The notes under the pieces were generated by a model, which was not told the origin of the DNA, made no database searches, and saw nothing but the letters and a program-made list of their open reading frames with translations. Positions 8,533-16,836 of a stretch of 64,000 nucleotides of DNA are shown piece by piece (the first letter of the stretch is position 1; each line of letters starts with the position of its first letter). The translations under genes and the position numbers were made by a program. Source of the stretch: Enemella evansiae (GTDB lineage: Bacteria; Pseudomonadota; Alphaproteobacteria; Rhodobacterales; Rhodobacteraceae). The stretch covers positions 1 through 64,000 of the forward strand of contig JAFKDC010000010.1 in the NCBI GenBank assembly GCA_017255395.1, given 5' to 3'.

Positions 8533-9539
8533 GCGGCATCCTCCGCGCTGTCGTCCTCTTCACCGCCGAATTCTGTCGGAACCACCCGCGCGGCATAGCC
8601 CTCTTCACTCAGGTGTCGCGCGAAGATGTCCGTGTAACCATGCGTTGTATATATGTTTTCCGCGCCCGTTGCGGCGATGGCCTCGTGTAGCCCGGTCCAG
8701 TCGGCATGATCCGACAGCACAAAGCCCCGGTCCATGGCCCGCCGCCGCCGTATGCCCCGCAGCATCATCCAGCCAGAGGCAAAACCCGTCGCCGATGGCC
8801 GGAATCGCCGCGCCCACTGGCTGCCAAGCGCCGAGGGCGGCGCCAGCACCAGCGCGCCCGCATGGGCCTTGAGGTCGAGATCGGGCGTCACCCGCACGGT
8901 CTGCGGCAGCACGTAGCCCTGTTCGCGCAGGACCGCGTTGGTGGCTTCAACCGCGCCATGGGTCAGGATCGGGGCGACGGGCTCCAGCAGGCTCAGGACC
9001 CGCTGCGCCTTGCCAAGCGAATAGGCCCCCAGCAAGGAGAACTTGCCTTCGGCGGCATTGGCGGCCCACCAGGCATTGATCTCGCGCGCCACCTCGGTCT
9101 GATCGGGCCAGTTGAAGACCGGCAGGCCAAAGGTGCACTCGGTCACGAAATGCTGGCAGGGCACCGGCTCGAAGGCCTCGCAGAAGCCGTCCTGCGCGGT
9201 CTTGTAGTCGCCAGAGACCACCCAGACCACGCCGCCCACCGCGACCCGGATCTGGGCAGAGCCGGGCAGGTGGCCCGCCGGGTGGAACGAAACCTCGGCA
9301 CCGCCGATGCGCCGCACCTCGCCGTAGCCGATGCCCTCGGCTTCGATCTCGCCCAGCCGGTGGCGCATGACCGGCAGCGCCGCCTCGGTTGCAAGGTACC
9401 GCCCATGCCCGGGGCGGGCGTGATCCGCGTGGCCATGGGTGATCAGCGCCCGGTCCACGGGGCGCCATGGGTCGATGTAGAAATCGCCCGCAGGGCAGTA
9501 GATGCCCCGCTCGGTAAAGGTCAGAACGGGATCGGCCAT
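8529..9539 (-). CDS. Ligase-associated DNA exonuclease, metallo-beta-lactamase fold
   Basis: This 336-residue protein has the metallo-beta-lactamase/beta-CASP fold of nucleic-acid nucleases. The metal-binding HGHADH motif is at residues 35-40, and the further ligands appear as HPAGHLPGSAQ and SGDYK. The beta-CASP part ends with VLSDHADWTGLHEAI. It corresponds to the ligase-associated DNA damage response exonuclease (TIGR04122 group), thought to trim ends before ligation. It is the first gene of a two-gene operon with the ligase (4-base overlap). Confidence 0.92.
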   Translation of the reverse strand: MADPVLTFTERGIYCPAGDFYIDPWRPVDRALITHGHADHARPGHGRYLATEAALPVMRHRLGEIEAEGIGYGEVRRIGGAEVSFHPAGHLPGSAQIRVAVGGVVWVVSGDYKTAQDGFCEAFEPVPCQHFVTECTFGLPVFNWPDQTEVAREINAWWAANAAEGKFSLLGAYSLGKAQRVLSLLEPVAPILTHGAVEATNAVLREQGYVLPQTVRVTPDLDLKAHAGALVLAPPSALGSQWARRFRPSATGFASGWMMLRGIRRRRAMDRGFVLSDHADWTGLHEAIAATGAENIYTTHGYTDIFARHLSEEGYAARVVPTEFGGEEDDSAEDAA

Positions 9540-9675
9540 GGCGGGAAGCTAGGCGGCGCCCGCCCGGCTTCAATCCCGCAAACGCGCGGCAGGCCATGCC
9601 GCCGAAGCAAGGCGCACACCGCCCCAAGCCCTTCAGTGCCCCAGCCGACCAAGGCAGGCAGGGACGCCCCTTCCG

Positions 9676-9732
9676 TTTCTTCTGTCCAAAAATATCCCGG
9701 GGGGCTGCGCAGCAGCGGGGGCAGAGCCCCTT
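9676..9732 (-). repeat. Dispersed intergenic hairpin repeat, copy 2
   Basis: On the minus strand this reads GGGGCTCTGCCCCCGC, then GCAGCCCCCCGGGATATTTT, then GGACAGAAGAAA. This is the same layout as copy 1 (palindrome, C-rich spacer, GGGTATTTT/GGATATTTTT block, A-rich tail). It sits between two genes on the minus strand, just downstream of the lipase-like gene, where it could terminate transcription. Confidence 0.6.
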
Positions 9733-9753
9733 CCGACGCCGCCTCTCACCCCG

Positions 9754-10716
9754 TCAGGCGCGTAACGCGACCTCTTCCGAGGTCGAGTCGAACAGCGCGA
9801 TCATCTCCGCGTGCACCCGGTCGCGCAGCGCCGGGGCTTCCATCATGACTTCGTGCTCGCCGCCCTCTACCATCTCCAGCCGCCCGCCGGGCCAGCGCGC
9901 CATCCGGTTGCGGATGCGGTCGACATCGACGATGCGCTCGTTCGTGCCGCAGAAGGTCACGCAGGGCAGATCGGGTGAGGCGCGGCGGTTCAGCTCCCGC
10001 ATCTCCGTCAGCGCCTCGTGCAGCCAGTGCAGCGAGGGTCCGCCCAGTTGCAGTTCCGGGATCGCCATGACCTGCCGGCGCATGTAGTCCCACATCGCCG
10101 GGTCGGTGGTCAGCAGGTTGCCGTCGAAGGCCGCCGAGGCGACATAGCTGTCGACCCCGGTGCCCGGCGCGAACATATGCCCCAGCCCGACCGATTTCGA
10201 CAGGCGGCTGACGGCCCATGCGGCGGGGCGGACCGGGTTGGCGATGCGAATGCCCCACATCGGCCCGGTGAACACGCAGGAGGCCACCTCCAGCCCGTCC
10301 ATCGCCGCGCGCAGCCCGATGCAGCCGCCCATGGAATGCCCCACAAGGTGGCGCGGCCCGGGCAGCGCCATCTCGTCGGCCAGCGCCGCCATGGCAGTCA
10401 CGTCGCGCTGATAGTCGCAGAAGAGGCCCACGTGACCGGTGCGGCGCTCAGCCAGCATCCGGTCGGCAAGCCCCTGTCCGCGCCAGTCGATGGCCAGCGT
10501 GTGATACCCGGCCTCGGCCAGCACGCGCGCGGTGCGGCCGTATTTCTCGACATATTCGGTGCGGCCCGGGAACAGCAGCACCGTCCCCCGCTCTCCCTCT
10601 CCGGGGAAATGGGCCACGCGCAGGCGCAGCCCGTCAGAGGCCGTTACCCAGAAGGCACGGCTGTCCAGCGGACCCTCGGCGAGGGCGCTGTCGAAGGGAG
10701 CGGGGGACAGGGTCAT
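9754..10716 (-). CDS. Alpha/beta hydrolase, lysophospholipase (PldB)-like
   Basis: This 320-residue alpha/beta hydrolase shows the nucleophile elbow GHSMGG (Ser near residue 128) and the block AIDWRGQGLADR near residues 75-86, typical of the PldB/monoglyceride-lipase group (Hydrolase_4). The catalytic acid and His are probably in CGTNERIVDVDR and GGEHEVMMEA. There is no signal peptide, so it is probably cytoplasmic. Its start overlaps the stop of the SCP2 gene by one base (TGATG), implying coupling. Lipid substrates fit both genes, but the actual substrate is inferred. Confidence 0.85.
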   Translation of the reverse strand: MTLSPAPFDSALAEGPLDSRAFWVTASDGLRLRVAHFPGEGERGTVLLFPGRTEYVEKYGRTARVLAEAGYHTLAIDWRGQGLADRMLAERRTGHVGLFCDYQRDVTAMAALADEMALPGPRHLVGHSMGGCIGLRAAMDGLEVASCVFTGPMWGIRIANPVRPAAWAVSRLSKSVGLGHMFAPGTGVDSYVASAAFDGNLLTTDPAMWDYMRRQVMAIPELQLGGPSLHWLHEALTEMRELNRRASPDLPCVTFCGTNERIVDVDRIRNRMARWPGGRLEMVEGGEHEVMMEAPALRDRVHAEMIALFDSTSEEVALRA

Positions 10717-11006
10717 CAGCTCAGGACCTGTGCCAGCCGCATGGCGGCGGACATGTCGCCGTCGACCGCCAGCTTGCCGGACATGAAGGCGCTGGTGGGG
10801 TCCAGATCGCCCGACAGGATCGCCTCGAAGGTGTCCTGCGAGGCGGTCAGGGTCACGTCGGCGGCCTCGTCGCCGGCATGTGCGCCGTTCTCGTCGATGA
10901 TCAGGCTGCCCTCATCCTCGATCACGAATTTCGCGGTGCCGTCAAAGCCGTCTCCGGCCATCTTGGCATTCAGCGCAGTCACGGCAGCGCTTACGGTGTC
11001 GCTCAT
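10716..11006 (-). CDS. SCP2 sterol-binding domain protein
   Basis: This 96-residue protein consists of a single SCP2/sterol-carrier fold. It is recognisable by the pattern FDGTAKFVIEDEGSLIIDENG, by DVTLTASQDTFEAILSGDLDPTSAF and by MSGKLAVDGDMSAAMRLAQVL. Such small bacterial proteins are presumed to bind lipids or acyl chains in a hydrophobic tunnel. It is the first gene of an operon with the lipase-like gene, and the divergent TPR gene begins 88 bp away. Confidence 0.9.
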   Translation of the reverse strand: MSDTVSAAVTALNAKMAGDGFDGTAKFVIEDEGSLIIDENGAHAGDEAADVTLTASQDTFEAILSGDLDPTSAFMSGKLAVDGDMSAAMRLAQVLS

Positions 11007-11093
11007 CTGTCTTCCTCAGTCTCTCTCAAAAACGTGCTCTGGCAATGCAGCCTGCATCGGCTACATTACGAACAGGTTATGAGGACGGGTCCC

Positions 11094-11660
11094 ATGGATT
11101 TCAAATCTACCGCCACGGCATTTCTGGCCGTAGTCATGTTTTCCCTACCCTACGCTGCGTCAGCGCAGGCGCCCTCGGCGGAGGACCGCGCAGGGCGGCT
11201 GTTGTCCCGGCTGGCCGAGGCAGAGGACGACAGCGCGGCGCGCCGTCTGGAATCGCAGATCATGGCCGAATGGTCCAAAAGCGGCTCTCCGGCGATGGAC
11301 CTGCTGCTGAAACGCGGCCGCGACGCGCTGGAGGTGGACAATATCGAGGGCGCGCTGGAGCATTTCACCGCGCTGACCGACCACGCCCCGGGTTTCGCCG
11401 AGGGCTGGCACGGGCTGGCGCTGGCCTTCTACCAGGCCGAGATGTTCGGCCCGGCGATGGATGCGCTGGAGCATGTTCTGGCGCTGAACCCGCAGCACTT
11501 CGCCGCGCTGAAGGGCGTCGGCGCGATCAACGAGCAGGTGGGGCGGCACGCCCTTGCCTATGACGCCTATCAGCGCGTACTGGAAATGCGGCCGCACGAC
11601 GAGGATACCCTTGGCGCGATAAAGCGGCTGGAAGGCGAAGTCATGGGCGTGACGCTCTAG
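11094..11660 (+). CDS. Exported tetratricopeptide-repeat protein
   Basis: This 188-residue protein has a signal peptide (MDFKSTATAFLAVVMFSLPY, cleaved near ASAQA) and about three TPR motifs: DALEVDNIEGALEHFTALTD, AFYQAEMFGPAMDALEHVLA and AINEQVGRHALAYDAYQRVL. It is probably a periplasmic scaffold for protein contacts. The start at 11094 is preferred over 11079 because GAGGACGGG lies at a good distance. The gene precedes the helicase gene by 47 bp and may be co-transcribed. Confidence 0.85.
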   Translation: MDFKSTATAFLAVVMFSLPYAASAQAPSAEDRAGRLLSRLAEAEDDSAARRLESQIMAEWSKSGSPAMDLLLKRGRDALEVDNIEGALEHFTALTDHAPGFAEGWHGLALAFYQAEMFGPAMDALEHVLALNPQHFAALKGVGAINEQVGRHALAYDAYQRVLEMRPHDEDTLGAIKRLEGEVMGVTL

Positions 11661-11707
11661 CGTCGGCGTCCCGGAATACCCCGGCAGCGGGGCAGGATAG
11701 GCGGGCA

Positions 11708-14700
11708 ATGCCCCAGCATTCTCGGATCGCGGCCGTTCTTGGCCCGACCAATACAGGCAAGACCCACTACGCGATCGAGCGGATGCTGGGCTATCGGACC
11801 GGCGTCATCGGGCTGCCCCTGCGGTTGCTCGCGCGCGAGGTCTATGACCGCATCGTCGCGGCGCGCGGTCCCTCTGTCGTGGCCCTGGTCACGGGCGAGG
11901 AACGCATCGTGCCGCCGCGCACGCAATACTGGGTCTGCACCGTAGAGGCGATGCCCGAGGGCATGGGCGCCGATTTCGTCGCCATCGACGAGATCCAGCT
12001 TTGTGCCGACCCCGAACGCGGCCATGTCTTCACCGACCGCCTGCTGCGCATGCGCGGCACGCATGAGACGCTGTTCCTCGGTTCCGACACCATGCGCGGG
12101 CCGATTGCCGGGCTGGTGCCGGGGGTGGAATTCGTGCGGCGCGAACGCATGTCGCAGCTGGTCTACGCGGGATCGAAGAAGATCAGCCGCCTGCCCGCGC
12201 GCACGGCCATCGTCGGGTTTTCCATTGACAACGTCTATGCCATCGCGGAACTGCTGAAACGCCAGAAGGGCGGCGCGGCGGTGGTCATGGGGGCGCTCAG
12301 CCCCCGGACGCGCAACGCGCAGGTGGAATTGTACCAGAACGGCGAGGTGGATTACCTCGTGGCGACCGATGCCATCGGCATGGGGCTGAACCTCGATATC
12401 GACCACGTCGCCTTTTCCGCGCTGACCAAGTTCGACGGGCGGCGGATGCGGCCCCTGCAACCCAACGAGCTGGCGCAGATCGCGGGCCGGGCGGGGCGGG
12501 GCATGAGCCACGGCACTTTCGGCGTCACCGGCGAGGCCGGACCGATTCCCGACGAGTGGGTCGAGGCCATCACCAGCCATTCCTTCACGCCGCTGAAGAA
12601 GCTGAACTGGCGCAATGCCGACCTGCGCTTCGGCTCTATCGCCGCGCTCGAGGCGTCGCTGGACGCGTCGCCGGCGGATGACCGCCTGTCCAAGGCGCGC
12701 GAGGCCGACGACCTGCGGGCGCTCCGGGCGCTGTCCGGCGAAACAGAGGTCATGGCGCGGGCCTCGGACCCGGCCTCGGTCAAGCTTTTGTGGGATGTCT
12801 GCCGCATCCCCGACTTCCGCGGCATTTCGAACGCGGAACATGCGTCGCTGCTTGGCGTTATTTTCGGACATCTGCATCAGGAGGGGCACGTCCCCGACGA
12901 TTTCCTCGCGCGGCAGGTGAAGCGGATCGACCGGACCGACGGCGACATTGACACATTGTCGAAACGGCTGGCGTATATCCGCACATGGACCTATGTGGCG
13001 CAAAGGCGCGGTTGGGTTCGGGACGAAGACCATTGGCGCGACGCCACGCGCGCTGTAGAAGACAGCCTGTCGGATGCGCTTCACGCGGCTCTGACGCAAA
13101 GATTTGTAGACCGGCGGACCAGCGTTCTGCTTCGCCGGTTGAAACAGAAGGAGGCCCTCTTGGCCGAGGTAAACGATCAGGGTGAAGTCACCGTCGAAGG
13201 GCAATTTGTCGGTCGGCTCGAGGGATTCCGGTTCCGTCAGGACAAGGACGCGACCGGGCAGGAGGCCAAGACCTTGCGTCAGGCCTCGGTGCAGGCTTTG
13301 ACGCCGCATTTCCACCTGCGCGCGGACCGCTTCTACAACGCGCCCGATACCGAGATCGACTATACCGAACAGGGCGGGTTGATGTGGGGCGATCAGGCGG
13401 TCGGCAAGCTGGCCAAGGGCGACGACCCGCTGAAGCCGCGCGTCGTGGCCTTTGTCGATGACGAGGCCGGGCCGGATGTGGCGCAGAAGGTCGAGCGCCG
13501 GTTGCAGCACTTCATGGACCGCAAGATCGCCGCGCTGTTCGAGCCGCTGGTCAAGATGCGCGACGACGAGGCGCTGACCGGCCTGGCGCGGGGCTTTGCC
13601 TTCCGTCTGGTCGAGGCAATGGGTGTGATCCCGCGGGCCGAGGTCGCCGATGACGTCAAGGCGCTGGATCAGGACGCCCGCGGCGCGCTGCGCAAGCACG
13701 GCGTGCGGTTTGGCCAGTACACGATCTTCATGCCGCTTCTGCTGAAGCCCGCTCCGACCCGGCTGCGGCTGGTGCTGTGGTCGCTGGCCAACGGGCTGGA
13801 CATCTTCCCCGAGGCGCCGCCTCCGGGTCTGGTCACGGTGCCGAACGTGCAGGACGTGCCGGACCAGCATTACACGCTGGCGGGGTATCGCAAGGCCGGG
13901 CAGCGCTCGATCCGCATCGACATGCTGGAGCGTCTGGCCGACATGCTGCGGGCCGAGGATTCGCGCGCAGGCTTCGAGGCCAAGGCCGACATGCTGTCGA
14001 TCACCGGCATGACGCTGGAACAGTTCGCCGACCTGATGGGCGGCCTGGGCTATCGCGCCGAGCAGGGCGAGCGCACCAAGGTGAAGCCCGCCGATGCGGT
14101 GGTTCAGCCCGAGACCGGCGAACAGGTCGAGGGTGCGGCCACGCAGCTGCCCGAGGACACGCCGGTGATGGACGTCGCCGCCGAGACGTCGCCCGCATTG
14201 GAACCCGGTGCGAGCGAGACGCCCACACCCGCCGACGTGGCGGAACCCGTCGCCGCGCTGGAGGACGAGGGCGAGGCGCCGGTCTCGACCGAGCCTGCCG
14301 AGGTGACGGACGCGGCCTCGAACGAGGCGGTGGTTGCGGAGACGCCGGAAGAAGAGATCCTGCCCGGCACCGCGCCGGACGAGGCGCTTGCGGGCGCCGA
14401 GACCGAGGTCTTCTATACCTTCACCTGGGGTGGCAACCGCGGCAACAACCGCGGCGGTCAGCGTCGCGGTGCCGGCGGCGGCAAGCCCCGCCGGGATGCC
14501 GCTGGCGGCGACCGTCCGCGCGGCGAGCGTGGCGACCGCTCCGGCGGTGGCGGCAAGGGCAAGGGTCCGAAGGGCAAGGGCGGCAAGGGGCCGAAAGGCG
14601 ACCGGGATCGCGGACCGAAGAACTTCGAGTCGCGCCCGCCCCGCAAGGAAAAGCAGATCGACCCGGACAACCCCTTCGCGGCGGCGCTGATGGGGCTGAA

Positions 14701-14713
14701 GGACCGCTCTTGA
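11708..14713 (+). CDS. Suv3-like DEAD/DExH RNA helicase with disordered tail
   Basis: This 1001-residue superfamily 2 helicase has Walker A GPTNTGKT (residues 12-19), motif II DEIQ (about residue 97) and motif VI-like QIAGRAGRG (about residue 258). This pattern is that of the mitochondrial Suv3/alphaproteobacterial helicase group, which unwinds RNA. The region after residue 780 is Glu/Ala/Pro/Thr-rich. The last ~90 residues are Gly/Arg/Lys-rich (GGNRGNNRGGQRRG, then GKGKGPKGKGGKGPKGD), a likely RNA-binding tail. Its stop overlaps the TTG start of the S4-domain gene, so the two RNA-binding proteins are translationally coupled. Confidence 0.9.
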   Translation: MPQHSRIAAVLGPTNTGKTHYAIERMLGYRTGVIGLPLRLLAREVYDRIVAARGPSVVALVTGEERIVPPRTQYWVCTVEAMPEGMGADFVAIDEIQLCADPERGHVFTDRLLRMRGTHETLFLGSDTMRGPIAGLVPGVEFVRRERMSQLVYAGSKKISRLPARTAIVGFSIDNVYAIAELLKRQKGGAAVVMGALSPRTRNAQVELYQNGEVDYLVATDAIGMGLNLDIDHVAFSALTKFDGRRMRPLQPNELAQIAGRAGRGMSHGTFGVTGEAGPIPDEWVEAITSHSFTPLKKLNWRNADLRFGSIAALEASLDASPADDRLSKAREADDLRALRALSGETEVMARASDPASVKLLWDVCRIPDFRGISNAEHASLLGVIFGHLHQEGHVPDDFLARQVKRIDRTDGDIDTLSKRLAYIRTWTYVAQRRGWVRDEDHWRDATRAVEDSLSDALHAALTQRFVDRRTSVLLRRLKQKEALLAEVNDQGEVTVEGQFVGRLEGFRFRQDKDATGQEAKTLRQASVQALTPHFHLRADRFYNAPDTEIDYTEQGGLMWGDQAVGKLAKGDDPLKPRVVAFVDDEAGPDVAQKVERRLQHFMDRKIAALFEPLVKMRDDEALTGLARGFAFRLVEAMGVIPRAEVADDVKALDQDARGALRKHGVRFGQYTIFMPLLLKPAPTRLRLVLWSLANGLDIFPEAPPPGLVTVPNVQDVPDQHYTLAGYRKAGQRSIRIDMLERLADMLRAEDSRAGFEAKADMLSITGMTLEQFADLMGGLGYRAEQGERTKVKPADAVVQPETGEQVEGAATQLPEDTPVMDVAAETSPALEPGASETPTPADVAEPVAALEDEGEAPVSTEPAEVTDAASNEAVVAETPEEEILPGTAPDEALAGAETEVFYTFTWGGNRGNNRGGQRRGAGGGKPRRDAAGGDRPRGERGDRSGGGGKGKGPKGKGGKGPKGDRDRGPKNFESRPPRKEKQIDPDNPFAAALMGLKDRS

Positions 14714-15096
14714 GCGAGCCCGCGACGCGCCTGCGGCTGGACAAGTGGCTGTGGCAGGCGCGTTTCTTCAAGACCAGATCGCTGGCGGCCAAGGTGGCGG
14801 CCAGCGGTTCCTGCCGGGTCAACGGCAACCCGGTCTCGAAACCGGCCCATGCCGTCGTTCCGGGCGACGTGCTGACCTTCCCGCAGGCCCGTGACATTCG
14901 CGTGATCCGCGTCCTCGCACTGGGCGAGCGGCGCGGCCCGGCCCCCGAGGCGCAGGCGCTTTACGAAGACCTGTCCCCGCCAGAGCCGAAAACCGCGATG
15001 GATGTTCCGCCTGTGCGCCGTCTGGAAGGCAATTCTCGTCCCACCAAGCGGGACCGCAGGAAACTCGATCTTGATCGCCGGGGGGAGGTTGAATGA
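14710..15096 (+). CDS. S4-domain RNA-binding protein, Hsp15-like
   Basis: This 128-residue protein carries an N-terminal S4 RNA-binding domain ([30 protein letters not shown]) and a basic tail, as in Hsp15 (HslR), which binds the large ribosomal subunit carrying a stalled nascent chain. The start is taken as TTG at 14710, overlapping the helicase TGA (TTGA); the domain begins almost immediately and no in-frame ATG precedes it. The annotation as Hsp15-like is by domain plus length. Confidence 0.88.
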   Translation: MSEPATRLRLDKWLWQARFFKTRSLAAKVAASGSCRVNGNPVSKPAHAVVPGDVLTFPQARDIRVIRVLALGERRGPAPEAQALYEDLSPPEPKTAMDVPPVRRLEGNSRPTKRDRRKLDLDRRGEVE

Positions 15097-15142
15097 TCCG
15101 CCGGGCTGGATTAGCAACACCCCGAGAACCGAGAGTTGCGCC

Positions 15143-15481
15143 ATGACATACGTCGTCACCGAGAACTGCATCGCCTGCAAATACACCGATTGCGTGGAAG
15201 TCTGCCCCGTGGATTGCTTCTACGAGGGTGAGAACACGCTGGTGATTCATCCCGACGAGTGCATCGACTGTGGCGTCTGCGAGCCCGAATGCCCCGCCGA
15301 CGCGATCCGCCCGGACACCGAGCCGGACATGGAGAAGTGGGTCGAGTTCAACCGCAAGTACTCGGAACTCTGGCCGGTCATCATTTCCAAGAAGGACCCG
15401 ATGCCCGAGGCAGAGGAACGCGACGGCGAGGAAGGCAAGATGGAGAAGTACTTCTCCGAGGCGCCAGGCGAGGGCGGCTGA
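15143..15481 (+). CDS. fdxA: 7Fe-8S ferredoxin
   Basis: This 112-residue ferredoxin starts at 15143. The Cys pattern C9-x2-C12-x4-C17-x3-C21-P followed by [12 protein letters not shown] marks a [3Fe-4S]/[4Fe-4S] protein of the FdxA type. The long C-terminal extension with [16 protein letters not shown] is characteristic of alphaproteobacterial FdxA. It acts as a soluble electron carrier. Gene order S4 protein - fdxA - carD is common in this bacterial family. A long terminator follows. Confidence 0.95.
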   Translation: MTYVVTENCIACKYTDCVEVCPVDCFYEGENTLVIHPDECIDCGVCEPECPADAIRPDTEPDMEKWVEFNRKYSELWPVIISKKDPMPEAEERDGEEGKMEKYFSEAPGEGG

Positions 15482-15531
15482 TTCGCGTCTGAACGGCGCC
15501 TGCCGGGGGTGAGAATTCGCGCAGGTCGTTG

Positions 15532-15586
15532 AAAAAGCGATGTAATCTACTCTTCCGGCGAGATGCTGGGAAGAGGCGCTTTTTTG
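15532..15586 (+). terminator. Intrinsic terminator after fdxA
   Basis: CTCTTCC (15550-15556) pairs with GGGAAGAG (15568-15575). The flanking AAAAAGCG (15532-15539) can pair with CGCTTTTTT (ending near 15585), giving a long hairpin with a T tract. Confidence 0.85.
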
Positions 15587-15683
15587 TGTTATATTCCTCT
15601 TCTACATGATGACATCACGCGCGCCCGCCCCGGCCCGTAGGCCAGTGGGGGCATAGTTCAGGGGACAAACAACACAGATGACC

Positions 15684-15715
15684 GGGAATCGCTGCGATCC
15701 CCGATCGTCTTTTTT
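15684..15715 (+). terminator. Terminator-like hairpin in carD leader
   Basis: GGGAATCG (15684-15691) pairs with CGATCCCC (15695-15702) with one mismatch and is followed within 6 bases by TCTTTTTT. It lies only 35 bp upstream of the carD start, so if the carD promoter is upstream (for example around TATATT at 15590) it would act as an attenuator. No upstream alternative fold or leader peptide was recognised. Confidence 0.4.
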
Positions 15716-15749
15716 GTCGCCTGACGATGCGCGAGCTGCGAGGACCCAA

Positions 15750-16256
15750 ATGACCAAAGCGAAGAAACCCGAATTCCGTCCGAATGATTTTGTTGTGTAT
15801 CCGGCCCACGGTGTCGGCCAGATCGTGTCGATCGAAGAGCAGGAAGTGGCCGGGCTGAGCCTGGAGCTTTTCGTGATCTCCTTCGAGAAGGACAAGATGA
15901 CCCTGCGCGTGCCGACGCACAAGGCATCGGAAATCGGTATGCGCTCTCTCAGCTCTCCGGACGTGGTGAGCGAGGCGATGAAGACGCTGAAGGGCAAGGC
16001 CAAGGTCAAGAAGGCGATGTGGTCGCGCCGCGCGCAGGAGTACGAGCAGAAGATCAACTCGGGCGACCTGATCGCCATCGCAGAGGTCGTGCGCGACCTG
16101 CACCGCGCCGACGACCAGCGCGAGCAGTCCTATTCCGAGCGTCAGCTTTACGAAGCCGCGCTGGAGCGTCTGACCCGCGAGATCGCCGCCGTATCCGGTG
16201 ACGAGGCCGCCGCCGCCCGCCAGGTCGACGAGGTGCTGGGCCTGCGCGCCGCCTGA
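15750..16256 (+). CDS. carD: CarD family transcription regulator
   Basis: This 168-residue protein has an N-terminal Tudor-like RNA-polymerase-interaction domain (FRPNDFVVYPAHGVGQIVSIEE) and a helical C-terminal DNA-binding domain (MWSRRAQEYEQKINSGDLIAIAEVVRDLHR). CarD binds the RNA polymerase beta subunit and stabilises open complexes at promoters lacking a good extended -10. The start at 15750 follows CGAGGA. A strong terminator follows directly, so it is monocistronic. Confidence 0.96.
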   Translation: MTKAKKPEFRPNDFVVYPAHGVGQIVSIEEQEVAGLSLELFVISFEKDKMTLRVPTHKASEIGMRSLSSPDVVSEAMKTLKGKAKVKKAMWSRRAQEYEQKINSGDLIAIAEVVRDLHRADDQREQSYSERQLYEAALERLTREIAAVSGDEAAAARQVDEVLGLRAA

Positions 16257-16277
16257 TCCGCTTGGGATTGACTTGAG

Positions 16278-16310
16278 ACGCCCTCGCGGGAGACCGCGGG
16301 GGCGTTTTCG
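16278..16310 (+). terminator. Intrinsic terminator after carD
   Basis: ACGCCC-T-CGCGG (16278-16289) pairs with CCGCG-GGGCGT (16294-16305), loop GAGA, followed by TTTT. It starts 21 bases after the carD stop. Confidence 0.85.
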
Positions 16311-16383
16311 TTTGGGGGCGGGGGAAAGAGCGTGTCGGGCGGCGCCGCATGGCTTGCGACCCGTCGGTCGAGCTTCGGCAAAG

Positions 16384-16690
16384 GGGGAACTTGTCGGGCG
16401 GTCGGGCCTGTCGCCCGAGGGAACGTTCCGATCTACCACCATGCGCGGAATCAAGGCCGCAGGCCGCCGCGCCATCATGCCGGAAGCATGTCTCCGACAT
16501 GACGGGCCGTCCGTCCCGCCAAAGGCGGGCCAAATCTGATCGGCGCACCTTCGGTGCGACGGCCCGGCGATTTGGCAGGGCGAGGAACTTATCGGGCGGT
16601 CCGAGGGGGCGGTCCGATCCACCACCAAGCGCGGAAGCAAGGCCGCAGGCCGCCGCGCCATCGCAGGGCCGTCCCGGGGCCCGGCGATTT
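16384..16690. repeat. Two imperfect direct repeats in a 580-bp gene-free spacer
   Basis: Between carD and the antiporter (16257-16836) no gene is seen. Two direct copies of about 85 bp share GGAACTT(G/A)TCGGGCGGTC, CGATC(T/C)ACCACCA and then GCGCGGAA(T/G)CAAGGCCGC and GGCCGCCGCGCCATC (16384-16476 and 16579-16665). Between them lie ATCATGCC...GCATGTCT and CGACATGACGGGCCG. That inner block recurs inverted at 25083-25148 after trkH. The element is a mobile-looking intergenic repeat with short palindromes and carries no protein. Confidence 0.65.
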
Positions 16691-16836
16691 GGCAAATGCA
16701 GGCGCGACCTGACGGAGGGCATACGGGCTTTGCCGGGATAAACTGCCATCCAGCAACGGTGGATCGCCGAACCACGGCCCTGCGATGGCGCGGCTCAAAG
16801 TGCGGTGTAAGGTGGGTACGACGGCACCTTCCCGGT

